This document shows positions 36,686 to 44,233 of a stretch of 64,000 nucleotides of DNA, one piece after another. The notes beneath the pieces were generated by a model. That model had not been told where the DNA came from. It searched no databases and worked only from the letters and a program-made list of their open reading frames with translations. A program made the position numbers and the translations under genes. The DNA is taken from NCBI GenBank assembly GCA_023474015.1, contig JAMCYN010000098.1, positions 40,060-104,059 of the forward strand, in the 5' to 3' direction. Every line of letters starts with the position of its first letter. The first letter of the stretch is position 1. The stretch comes from Armatimonadota bacterium (GTDB taxonomy: Bacteria > Armatimonadota > UBA5829).

Positions 36686-37423
36686 GTGCTGAAGCTGCAA
36701 AGCGTCATCACATACTATGGCCGCATCCTCGCCTTGAGGGGGATTTCGCTGCACGTAGACGCGGGCGAGATCGTCGCGCTGGTCGGGCCGAATGGAGCGG
36801 GGAAGACCACCGCCTTGAACACGATTTCCGGGGTCCTCGGCCCCAAATCCGGCAAGGTTATCTTCGACGGCCACGACATTACCGGCAAGCCGGCGGAGGA
36901 GCTCGTCCGGATGGGCCTCGTGCAGGTCCCGGAGGGGCGGCAGTTGTTCGCCGACATGACTGTGAGCGAAAACCTGACCCTCGGCGCGTATCGGAGAAGC
37001 ATGGCGTCGAAGAAACTGGGGATGGCGGAGGACCTGGACCGCATCTACCACGTCTTTCCGATCTTGAAGGAGAGGCGCGGCCAGCTTGCGGGCACGCTCT
37101 CGGGCGGGGAGCAGCAGATGCTCGCCATCGGCAGGGCGTTGATGGCGAGGCCGCGTATGCTCCTGCTGGATGAGCCCTCGATGGGGCTGGCGCCGCTCGT
37201 GGTCAAGGAGATATTCAAAGTAATAGCCGAGCTTCGCAAGGAAGACGTTACAGTCCTTATTGTCGAACAGAACGCTAAGGCCGCGCTCGGAATCGCCAAG
37301 CGGGCGTATGTGATGGAGACGGGGCGAGTGGTGATGGAGGGCGCTGCATCGGAGCTTTCCCACAACCCCGAAATTCAGCGAGCCTACCTTGGCAAGGGCT
37401 ATAAGCAGATGGAGAACAGCTAG
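36686..37423 (+). CDS. livF: Branched-chain amino-acid-type ABC ATPase LivF
   Basis: Second ATP-binding subunit, 245 residues. It has Walker A GPNGAGKT, signature LSGGEQQMLAIGRALM, Walker B MLLLDEP and the LivF-type GLVQVPEGRQLFADMTV. GTG start directly after livG. LivG and LivF form the nucleotide-binding heterodimer for LivHM, completing the transporter. Confidence 0.96.
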   Translation: MLKLQSVITYYGRILALRGISLHVDAGEIVALVGPNGAGKTTALNTISGVLGPKSGKVIFDGHDITGKPAEELVRMGLVQVPEGRQLFADMTVSENLTLGAYRRSMASKKLGMAEDLDRIYHVFPILKERRGQLAGTLSGGEQQMLAIGRALMARPRMLLLDEPSMGLAPLVVKEIFKVIAELRKEDVTVLIVEQNAKAALGIAKRAYVMETGRVVMEGAASELSHNPEIQRAYLGKGYKQMENS

Positions 37424-37426
37424 GGG

Positions 37427-37510
37427 ATTGAGTATTTTATATTTAATAATGAGTGATGAGTGAATGCCCTGCCCCAATACTCATTGTCCAATACAAAATA
37501 TAAAATCTTA
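37427..37510. repeat. AT-rich snap-back heptamer element
   Basis: Left arm ATTGAGT, ATTTTAT, ATTTAAT, AATGAGT, GATGAGT; right arm ACTCATT, GTCCAAT, ACAAAAT, ATAAAAT. Both keep a 7-base period. The element fills the gap between livF and the second paaK and ends just before its ribosome-binding site. Confidence 0.75.
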
Positions 37511-37523
37511 GGTGCATACAACT

Positions 37524-38825
37524 ATGCCTATTTGGAACCGCAAAATCGAACAGATGGATCGTTCCTCAATCGAGCAGCTTCAGCTGGAGCGGCTGCAGAC
37601 GACCGTCAACCGCGTCTACCGGAACGTGCCGTTCTACCACCGCAGGTTTACGCAGGCCAACATCGCACCGGAGGATGTGCAGGGGCTGGATGACATCACG
37701 CGGCTCCCGTTCACCACTAAGGACGACCTCCGCGACGGCTACCCCTACGAAATGTTCGCGGTGCCGCTGAGAGAGATCGTGCGGATACACTCTTCCTCCG
37801 GGGCCGCCGCGAAGCCGATAGTGGTCGGCTACACCCGCAACGACCTCAAGCACTGGTCGGAGCAGGTCGCAAGAGTGATGAGCGCAGCTGGGGTCACGAA
37901 GGACGACGTGGTCCAGATCGCGTTCGACTACGGTCTGATGACAGGCGGGTTCGGAATGCACTACGGGGCCGAGAGGCTGGGAGCGTCGGTGATCCCGGTT
38001 TCGTCCGGCGGCAGCGAGCGGCAGATTCGGATAATGCAGGACTTCCGGAGCACGGCGCTGGTCGGCACGCCGAGCTACGCGATTTATTTGATGGAGTTGA
38101 TGGGGCGGATTGGAGTCTCGCCCGCGGCGCTGTGTCTGAGGGTCGGGCTGTTCGGCGGCGAGCCGATAACCGACAAAACCCGCTCCAAGATCGAGTCCGG
38201 GTTGGGCATAGTCGCCACCGATAACTACGGGGTCAGCGCGGTCATGGGCCCCGGAATTGCCGGGGAGTGCGAGCTCAAGTGCGGCCTGCATATCAACGAA
38301 GACCATTTCCTGGTCGAAGTCATCGATCCGGAGAGCATGCAGCCGGTGGATGAGGGCAAAGAGGGAGAACTTGTGATTACGACCCTCACCAAGGAGGGCC
38401 TTCCGATGATCCGCTACCGGACTCGGGACCTCTCGCGCCTGATCAGGACGCCCTGCAAGTGCGGCAGGACGTCTGCCCGCATCTCGCCCGTCAGGAAGCG
38501 CACCGACGATATGATAATCGTGCGGGGGGTCAATGTATTCCCGCACGAGATCGAGACACTGCTATACGATATCGAGCACGTCGAGCCGCATTTTCAGATC
38601 GTGGCCGACAGGGACGGGGGCCTCGACTACCTGACGCTGAAGATCGAGCTGTCCCCATTGATGATCAGCGACCAGATGCAGAAGCTGAAAGAACTCGAAG
38701 AAAAGATCAGGCATCGGGTACACGCGGTTATGGGGCTGACACCTAGGGTGAAGCTTGTGGAGCCGAAATCTCTTGAAGACGTTAGTCACTCGAACCGCGT
38801 TGTAGATAACAGAGACAAAGGGTGA
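37524..38825 (+). CDS. paaK: Phenylacetate-CoA ligase family protein, second copy with altered ATP loop
   Basis: A 433-residue paralogue that aligns with the 30.3 kb protein along its length (FGMHYGAERLGASVIPVSSG, RTDDMIIVRGVNVFPHEIE). The ATP-binding loop SSGTTGKS of the first copy reads SSGAAAKP here (residues 91-98), so the Thr-Thr-Gly that contacts phosphate is lost. YGVSAVMGPG replaces [10 protein letters not shown]. It may have reduced or changed activity. ATG at 37524 has AGGTG ten bases upstream; GTG at 37512 is an alternative. Confidence 0.9.
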   Translation: MPIWNRKIEQMDRSSIEQLQLERLQTTVNRVYRNVPFYHRRFTQANIAPEDVQGLDDITRLPFTTKDDLRDGYPYEMFAVPLREIVRIHSSSGAAAKPIVVGYTRNDLKHWSEQVARVMSAAGVTKDDVVQIAFDYGLMTGGFGMHYGAERLGASVIPVSSGGSERQIRIMQDFRSTALVGTPSYAIYLMELMGRIGVSPAALCLRVGLFGGEPITDKTRSKIESGLGIVATDNYGVSAVMGPGIAGECELKCGLHINEDHFLVEVIDPESMQPVDEGKEGELVITTLTKEGLPMIRYRTRDLSRLIRTPCKCGRTSARISPVRKRTDDMIIVRGVNVFPHEIETLLYDIEHVEPHFQIVADRDGGLDYLTLKIELSPLMISDQMQKLKELEEKIRHRVHAVMGLTPRVKLVEPKSLEDVSHSNRVVDNRDKG

Positions 38826-38853
38826 GCGCCAATGTGCCGGTGTATCGGGAGGT

Positions 38854-38883
38854 TCTCCGCTGGCAACACGGACACAGCGGGGA
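38854..38883 (+). promoter_or_regulatory. Hairpin in the porin leader
   Basis: TCTCCGCTG pairs with CAGCGGGGA around a 12-base loop, about 100 bases before the porin start. The gap 38826-38980 otherwise has an AGGAGGAA ribosome-binding site but no repeat element. It may be the paaK terminator or a 5' leader structure. Confidence 0.3.
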
Positions 38884-38980
38884 CTCAGGCAATCTCAAGC
38901 TCGCCTAACATGGAGGTGATAGTCTGAAAGTTGTTCCGGAAGTGATGTGTAATTACCAAGTGGAGTAAGGAGGAATTGTT

Positions 38981-40123
38981 TTGAAAGGGATTTACGTAAA
39001 GGTATTTTTGGCGGCTCTAACTTTGTGCCTGGCCGCCCCCGTCATCGCGCAAACAGCGGCCCCCGCGCCGCCGCCCGTTGAGCTTCACGGGTACATGCTG
39101 AACAGGATGTATGCCAACCCGGATTCCAGCGCGCGCTTTGCGATTCAGAGAGTATCCTTGTCCGCTCAGGGCAACCTGCCCGGCGACAAGATCGGCTATG
39201 TCGAAGTCTACTTCCACCCGTGGGTGACCGATGCGGTCCTGCCCGCGTCAGCCGGCGCGAACAACACGCAGTTCACCGGTGAGCAGGGCCGCACCTATCT
39301 GGAGAGCGCATACCTCGATATGCCGCTCGGCTCCGGACGGCTCAGGATCGGCAAGGGTCGACAGCTCAACTTCGGCTTGACCCCGACCTACCCGAACCGC
39401 AAGACCACCCAGTACTACACCCTGTCCCAGACGTTCACACAGGAGAGGATTCAGGGCTTCCAATATGCCTACAAGAAGGGCATCTTCGACGCGGGCGCAT
39501 CGTTGTTTACCGACCTGCGCATTGGAAACACCAAGATTGGCGGCGACCTGCCGAACGCGGAGGCCACCAAGACCGTGCGCCACTTCGTCAACAAGGACGA
39601 CAGCGCCAACAACAGCGGCCGGATGGCCGGCGCCATCAAGCTCGGCGTATCGACTCCGTGCCTGAAAGCGCACCTGTCGGGCATGGTCGGCTCGCTGCAG
39701 CAGGTGGACGCCAACTTCATCGCGGCGCAGTATGGCGCGACCGCATCCACCATCAAGCGCCACAACGCATTCGGCGCGGATGCGATGTTCAGCAAGAATC
39801 AGTTCGTGGCTTCCGGCGAGTGGTATACGGGCGACTTCAGCTTCCTTAAGATCACCGGCTACTCCGTAATGGCGGGCTTCGAGCCTAAGGACAAGACCAG
39901 CCGCAGGTACTATGTTCGCTACTCGGCCCTGAATAATGATCAGGCTCCGACGTCAAACCAGTATACCTGGAACACGCAGCAATTAATGTTCGGCGTGGTC
40001 CAGCCGATCTCCAAAGGCGTCTGGATCGAAGCCAACTACGAGAAGAATACCGAGGATCCCGGCGGTGGCGCGGCGAGCATCAATGACGATGTCTTCCTCG
40101 TGGAGTTCTTTACGGGGTTCTGA
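38981..40123 (+). CDS. Outer-membrane beta-barrel porin
   Basis: A 380-residue exported protein with a signal peptide (about residues 1-24, ending VIAQ), a Pro/Ala-rich linker and many alternating beta strands (RFAIQRVSLSAQG, IGYVEVYFHPWV, GRLRIGKGRQLNFGL). It ends VEFFTGF, the C-terminal Phe that BAM recognises. It resembles phosphate/polyanion-type porins in overall pattern. TTG start with AGGAGGAA six bases upstream. Its place after the liv-paaK set suggests it admits the same substrates through the outer membrane. Confidence 0.85.
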   Translation: MKGIYVKVFLAALTLCLAAPVIAQTAAPAPPPVELHGYMLNRMYANPDSSARFAIQRVSLSAQGNLPGDKIGYVEVYFHPWVTDAVLPASAGANNTQFTGEQGRTYLESAYLDMPLGSGRLRIGKGRQLNFGLTPTYPNRKTTQYYTLSQTFTQERIQGFQYAYKKGIFDAGASLFTDLRIGNTKIGGDLPNAEATKTVRHFVNKDDSANNSGRMAGAIKLGVSTPCLKAHLSGMVGSLQQVDANFIAAQYGATASTIKRHNAFGADAMFSKNQFVASGEWYTGDFSFLKITGYSVMAGFEPKDKTSRRYYVRYSALNNDQAPTSNQYTWNTQQLMFGVVQPISKGVWIEANYEKNTEDPGGGAASINDDVFLVEFFTGF

Positions 40124-40133
40124 GGAAACTAGT

Positions 40134-40211
40134 GGAGAGTGGAGAGCGGAGAGTGGAGAGCCCGGAAGGGAACCGCTCTTCGGACTCTCCGCTCTCTTAC
40201 TCCCCACTTCC
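40134..40211. repeat. Snap-back heptamer element (GGAGAGT/GGAGAGC)
   Basis: Left arm GGAGAGT, GGAGAGC, GGAGAGT, GGAGAGC; right arm ACTCTCC, GCTCTCT, TACTCCC, CACTTCC. It lies between the convergent porin and glnA genes and could also terminate both. Confidence 0.88.
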
Positions 40212-40213
40212 CT

Positions 40214-41542
40214 CTAAAGTACCGGCAGCAGCTTCTCCAACTCGTAAGGGGTCACTTGTATCCTGAAATCGTTCCACTCGTTCCTCTTGACCCACAGCAG
40301 CCGCTCGAACGCGTGATCGCCGAGGACTTCCCGCACAAGCTCGCTCTTCTCGGTTGCGGCAATCGCTTCGCCCAGGCTTCCGGGAAGGCTCTGAATGCCT
40401 CGTTCCTTGCGCTCTTCCTCGGTGAGTTCATAGAGGTTTTCGGTCATCTCGTCCGGCAGTTCGTAGCCCTCCTCGATTCCTTTCAACCCTGCCGCCAGCA
40501 TAACCGCGAACGCCAGATACGGGTTGCACGCCGGGTCGGGGCAGCGAAGCTCCGCGCGGGTCGCCAGCTCCTTGCCGGGCTTATACTGGGGCACGCGGAC
40601 GAGGGCGGAACGGTTCCGATGAGACCACGCGATATACACCGGCGCCTCGTAGCCGGGAACGAGCCTCTTGTAGGAGTTCACCCATTGCGCCAGGATCAGC
40701 GAAATCTCCTTTGCGTGGTGCAGCAGACCAGCGATGTAGTGCTTCGCGGTGTCGGAAAGGTGGTTGGGATCGTTCGCGTCGAAAAACGCGTTGCCCGCCC
40801 CCTTGAACAGCGACTGGTGTGTGTGCATACCGCTGCCATTGGCGCCGAAGATCGGCTTGGGCATGAACGTCGCGTAGACACCGTGCTGGTTCGCAACTTC
40901 CTTCACCACCAGCCGGTAGGTCATCGCCGCGTCAGCCATGGTGAGAGCATCGGCGTAGCGCAGGTCGATCTCATGCTGGCTGGGAGCAACCTCGTGATGG
41001 CTGTATTCCACCGCTATATCCATCTGTTTGAGTACAAGTATAGTATCGCGCCGGAGCGACGTCGCGACATCCAGCGGGGTCAGGTCGAAGTAACCGCCTG
41101 AGTCCAGTGTCTCCGTGCCGGTGCTGCTCTTGAAATAGAAATACTCGAGCTCGGGACCGACATAGAACGTGAAGCCTTTCTCGGCGGCCTTCTGCAACTG
41201 CCGTTTCAGAATATAGCGCGGATCACCGATATAGGGAGTTCCGTCCGGGTTCAACACGTCACAGAACATCTTCGCGACGCTCTTGTCGGTGGGTCTCCAG
41301 GGAAGCAGTGTAAATGTGCTCGGATCGGGCATCGCGACCATGTCGCTCTCCTGGATGTCCTGGTAGCCCGTTATCGACGAGCCGTCGAAGCCCATTCCCT
41401 CTTCCAGGGCCTCTTCAAGCTGCTCGATGGTGATGGCAAAACTCTTAAGCTGGCCGAGGATGTCGGTGAACCACAGCCGGATAAACTCCACGCCCCGGTC
41501 CTTACACTCCTTCAGCACCCATTCCTTGCTTCTGTCCGACAT
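40214..41542 (-). CDS. glnA: Glutamine synthetase type I
   Basis: Makes glutamine from glutamate, ammonia and ATP. A 442-residue GSI of the short alpha type, with GMGFDGSS, the catalytic YYFKSS-type glutamate region, NGSGMHTHQS and RNRSALVRVP. The E. coli adenylylation-site region is replaced by a shorter C-terminus, so control by adenylylation is unlikely. AGGAGG lies eight bases before the ATG. A response regulator with an atypical receiver lies just upstream on the same strand. Confidence 0.97.
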   Translation of the reverse strand: MSDRSKEWVLKECKDRGVEFIRLWFTDILGQLKSFAITIEQLEEALEEGMGFDGSSITGYQDIQESDMVAMPDPSTFTLLPWRPTDKSVAKMFCDVLNPDGTPYIGDPRYILKRQLQKAAEKGFTFYVGPELEYFYFKSSTGTETLDSGGYFDLTPLDVATSLRRDTILVLKQMDIAVEYSHHEVAPSQHEIDLRYADALTMADAAMTYRLVVKEVANQHGVYATFMPKPIFGANGSGMHTHQSLFKGAGNAFFDANDPNHLSDTAKHYIAGLLHHAKEISLILAQWVNSYKRLVPGYEAPVYIAWSHRNRSALVRVPQYKPGKELATRAELRCPDPACNPYLAFAVMLAAGLKGIEEGYELPDEMTENLYELTEEERKERGIQSLPGSLGEAIAATEKSELVREVLGDHAFERLLWVKRNEWNDFRIQVTPYELEKLLPVL

Positions 41543-41572
41543 CTGATCCGCCTCCTACACGCTCGGAAATTG

Positions 41573-41695
41573 CAGAGCAATTGCAGATTGATGATTGCAG
41601 ATTGCAGATTGGGGAAGGGACTATGAGAGTTGGGCCGGATTTCCGAATCCGGGCCCTCCCTTCAATCTGCAATCTACAATCTGCAATCTTCAATT
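41573..41695. repeat. Snap-back heptamer element (ATTGCAG) with internal palindrome
   Basis: Left arm ATTGCAG, ATTGATG, ATTGCAG, ATTGCAG, ATTGGGG; right arm TTCAATC, TGCAATC, TACAATC, TGCAATC, TTCAATT. The core has AAGGGAC and a CCGGATTTCCGAATCCGG palindrome. It fills the gap between the regulator gene and glnA. Confidence 0.9.
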
Positions 41696-41705
41696 TCCTT
41701 CTGAG

Positions 41706-42428
41706 TTACACAACAAACTTGTACCCAACCCCATGCACGGTCTGGATAAGGTTCTCGTGCTTCGCGCTGAGCTTGGCGCGGATACGGCGGACGTGCACGT
41801 CCACCGTCCGCAGGCCGCCGAAATACTCGTAGCCCCACACCTGGTTCAGCAGAGCCTCGCGGGTATGCACTCGCCCCGGGTGAGCGGCAAGAAATCTAAG
41901 AAGCTCGAACTCCTTGAACGTAAGCGACAACTGCCGGCCCTCGACCGTTACCTCGAAGCTGTCCGTATCGATAGTGAGACCATCCACAGTGAGATGCTTC
42001 CCGCTTCTGGCGGTCTGGCTCCTGCTGAGCAGACGGTTGAGCCTCAGGGCCAGTTCGGTATTCTCGTAGGGGTATAATATGAAGTCGTCAATATATCTTG
42101 ATTGTAAATCGCCGATCTCGGTGGATTCCACTATCGCCATGCGCGGCGCTTCGCCGACTTGATCGTAGTTGCCTATCAGGTCCTTGCAGAAGGGGAGTGC
42201 CTTCTCGCCACCGCGCATATCCACGACCACGATCTCCGGGCTGCCGTTCGCGACCGCATCGGAGAGGGAGGTCAGGTCCCAGGCAGACGTGACGAAATGG
42301 CTCAGCCCCGCCACGGACGCGGCAATGGGCGAGAGTTCACGCTCGTTGATTCCGAGAACAAGAATTCTGGGCATAGCTGGTGTCGGGAGCCTTTGCGCTC
42401 CATCGGGTTCATTATATATGCGATCCAT
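41706..42428 (-). CDS. OmpR/PhoB-type response regulator with atypical receiver
   Basis: About 240 residues: a receiver-like domain followed by a winged-helix DNA-binding domain (LTFKEFELLRFLAAHPGRV, VWGYEYFGGLRTVDVHVRRI). In the receiver the acidic pair is replaced by NE, the phospho-acceptor region reads VVVDMRG, and the conserved Lys position is Tyr (FILYPY), so normal phosphorylation is doubtful. No histidine kinase is adjacent. Starts at 42428 or 42374 are both possible; neither has a strong ribosome-binding site. It resembles actinobacterial GlnR in type and is placed directly before glnA. Confidence 0.85.
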   Translation of the reverse strand: MDRIYNEPDGAQRLPTPAMPRILVLGINERELSPIAASVAGLSHFVTSAWDLTSLSDAVANGSPEIVVVDMRGGEKALPFCKDLIGNYDQVGEAPRMAIVESTEIGDLQSRYIDDFILYPYENTELALRLNRLLSRSQTARSGKHLTVDGLTIDTDSFEVTVEGRQLSLTFKEFELLRFLAAHPGRVHTREALLNQVWGYEYFGGLRTVDVHVRRIRAKLSAKHENLIQTVHGVGYKFVV

Positions 42429-42583
42429 ATTCCGTGTCCAGTCTAACGGATTGCTCGCTCGGATGAGTCTCCACAACACTCTACAGCCGCTATGTTTCAA
42501 GCAAGTTAACCGGCCGTTAATCATGTGTTTCAGGCACACCCACAAAACCCGGCCTGCCCGTGAGATACGCTAGCCAGGACCTA

Positions 42584-42612
42584 TTGACGCAGGGCCTGCT
42601 TTCTGATAACAT
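42584..42612 (+). promoter_or_regulatory. secG promoter
   Basis: TTGACG (42584-42589), 17-base spacer, TAACAT (42607-42612). The secG start lies 60 bases downstream. Confidence 0.65.
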
Positions 42613-42671
42613 AACTAACATAAACCCGACTAGTCAAACCCAACCGAATCGGTATGAGGTAGATAAACACA

Positions 42672-42911
42672 ATGGCGTCATTCTGGAAAACCTTCTTCGT
42701 TATCCTGCAGATGGTCAGCGCCGTGGCGCTTATCGGCATAGTAATGTCGCAGGCGACCAAGAGCGAGGGACTGCAGGGAACCATCGGCGGCAAGGCCGAA
42801 TCCGCGTTCCAGGGCAAGCCCGGCATCGAGGAGCGGCTCGGCGAGATCACTAAGTGGGCCGCTATCACGTTCATGGTGATGAGCGCCCTGGTCGCGTACG
42901 TGATCCGATAA
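42672..42911 (+). CDS. secG: Preprotein translocase subunit SecG
   Basis: A 79-residue inner-membrane protein with two hydrophobic helices (about 5-25 and 60-78) and the family link ESAFQGKPGIEERLGEIT between them. SecG supports SecA cycling at the SecYE channel. GAGGT lies upstream of the ATG, and the gene has its own promoter and terminator, so it is monocistronic. Confidence 0.93.
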   Translation: MASFWKTFFVILQMVSAVALIGIVMSQATKSEGLQGTIGGKAESAFQGKPGIEERLGEITKWAAITFMVMSALVAYVIR

Positions 42912-42934
42912 GTCTTACGGCAGGCAAATATGAC

Positions 42935-42967
42935 GAAGCCCGCGGTTCGAACAGAAACGCGGGCTTC
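42935..42967 (+). terminator. secG terminator
   Basis: Perfect 10-base arms GAAGCCCGCG and CGCGGGCTTC around a 13-base loop, starting 24 bases after secG. On the minus strand it lies after the small CxxC gene and may serve both. Confidence 0.75.
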
Positions 42968-42992
42968 TTAACGTCTATTACCAGCCACCACC

Positions 42993-43166
42993 TTACGCGG
43001 CGCGGTCGAGCTCTTCCCGTGATTGACCGACATACGGACAACCGTCACACTGTGTCAGCCGGCAATCCATGCATTCCTCATGCTGAGGCTCTTTCGCCGT
43101 GGCAACAAAATATGCATACAGGGTCACACTCCCCAGCAGCCAACCAGCCACAAATGCAATCCACAT
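42993..43166 (-). CDS. Small membrane protein with a cysteine cluster
   Basis: A 57-residue protein: one membrane helix (MWIAFVAGWLLGSVTLYAYF) followed by a short tail with ECMDC and CDGCP, four cysteines that could hold zinc or an iron-sulfur centre. ATG at 43166 is chosen because GGAGG lies nine bases upstream; a longer frame to 43244 exists without support. I recognise no family. It converges with secG. Confidence 0.6.
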   Translation of the reverse strand: MWIAFVAGWLLGSVTLYAYFVATAKEPQHEECMDCRLTQCDGCPYVGQSREELDRAA

Positions 43167-43334
43167 ACCCACATTCCTCCAGGAATCATTATCGGCGGTG
43201 GCCACCTGCTTCCTCAGCCTCAGCCGGGGGTGCGTGGAAGACATTCGGATGCTGGAGGCACCACAATAGGAGCCGTATGTCGCAAGATGCTTGCACGCAT
43301 CTATGTCGTGCTCAGAGACAATCGTCGTATGAAG

Positions 43335-43493
43335 TTAGAGCTTCGTAATCTCATTGCTCGGCCTATTGACTTCTAATAGCAGGTCTATATAACCGGCTGC
43401 GTCTGCAAGGCTGATTGTCCCGTCCAACACTCGCCTCAATACATCGTAGCGTGATAATTCCTTCTGACTAATAGTAATAACCCCATCCTGCAT
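43335..43493 (-). pseudogene. Transposase remnant (ISNCY-type N-terminus)
   Basis: A 52-codon fragment beginning MQDGVITISQKELSRYDVLR and continuing VLDGTISLADAAGYIDL, the helix-turn-helix start typical of ISNCY/IS1202-type transposases (SQKEL..L.VL..V..G.....AA). It then frame-shifts into unrelated sequence and stops. The downstream catalytic part is absent, so the element is dead. The putative left end of the element follows at 43494. Confidence 0.6.
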
Positions 43494-43539
43494 GGGGACA
43501 TTTTCGGTTTGCAGTTACAGGGGACATAATCGCTCTGCA
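43494..43539. repeat. Putative IS end with paired subterminal repeats
   Basis: GGGGACATTTTCGGTTTGCA and GGGGACATAATCGCTCTGCA are two 20-base direct repeats, 26 bases apart, next to the transposase remnant. Such GGGACAT...TTTGCA words occur at ends of ISNCY-type elements. Confidence 0.55.
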
Positions 43540-43563
43540 TAGACACACGGGCAACGCGAACCG

Positions 43564-43593
43564 TTGACAGAGGTCGTTTGTGGATGGTATAAT
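43564..43593 (+). promoter_or_regulatory. Consensus promoter of tRNA-Leu
   Basis: TTGACA (43564-43569), 18-base spacer, TATAAT (43588-43593), both hexamers fully consensus. The tRNA starts 20 bases downstream. Confidence 0.9.
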
Positions 43594-43613
43594 TTTAGCG
43601 TAGTTCAATACTG

Positions 43614-43699
43614 GCCGAAGTGGCGGAATGGCAGACGCGCATGGTTCAGGACCATGTCTGGGCAACCAGGTGGGGGTTCAACTCCCCCCTTCGGCACCA
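43614..43699 (+). tRNA. tRNA-Leu (CAG anticodon)
   Basis: An 86-base class II tRNA. Acceptor GCCGAAG pairs with CTTCGGC, the anticodon arm is GGTTCAGGACC with CAG, a variable arm TCTGGGCAACCAG follows, and the T arm is GGGGGTTCAACTCCCCC. The 3' CCA is encoded. It reads CUG codons. Confidence 0.95.
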
Positions 43700-43929
43700 A
43701 GCACTCCAACCGAAAAGTATCAAGCACTACGAAACAGCCCCGGTTGTTAATTAATGAGCTATTCTACTGTCTTGCTCACGGTGACCGGTGGGTTAATCGA
43801 GATGGCTGTTGGTGGTTTGGGCGGCTCGGGTTGCTTTCGCACGAACCGCTCCGGGTGCGGTTGATGTGTCCGCTCAGAAATTGGCTCTCGGTGGGACGAG
43901 CTTGTCCTTGGGCTTCCAAAACCTGTATG
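43700..43929. other. Gap after tRNA-Leu
   Basis: Sequence between the tRNA and a second transposase remnant. Frames cross it by chance in several phases, but none has a ribosome-binding site or a recognisable product. Confidence 0.5.
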
Positions 43930-44124
43930 TTATTTCTCCTCGTCGGTCGAGACGCTCGTCGGAGATCCCGGGAATCTCGCACAAGTTTTTTGGAACTCGA
44001 TGATTATATCTGCCTGCCTGAGCTTGTTTTGAATCCGCTCAAGCTTGCGGCCAAGACGCTGGTTCTCATCGGCTAGTGTATTCTTCGTCTTTTTGCGCCC
44101 TCGCTTGTCACCATCCTCCCATCC
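43930..44124 (-). pseudogene. Transposase OrfA-like C-terminal remnant
   Basis: About 64 codons reading GRKKTKNTLADENQRLGRKL followed by ERIQNKLRQADIIIEFQKTC. The basic RGRK patch followed by a leucine-heptad coiled coil ending in IIEFQK resembles the C-terminus of small IS3-type transposase subunits. No N-terminal HTH or OrfB is nearby. It may be a fossil of a second insertion beside the tRNA. Confidence 0.4.
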
Positions 44125-44233
44125 AAGGCAGACAAACTCGACCAGATGCTCGAAAAGCTTAGAACAACCAAACAGCCGCTTAGCAATACTACATACGATG
44201 CTTCTGACATTGAATAAGAAATACGCCCCGCGG

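Noticed and set aside
43564..44076. Long plus-strand frame over the tRNA-Leu region
   Set aside because: It contains the whole tRNA and its promoter and has no ribosome-binding site.
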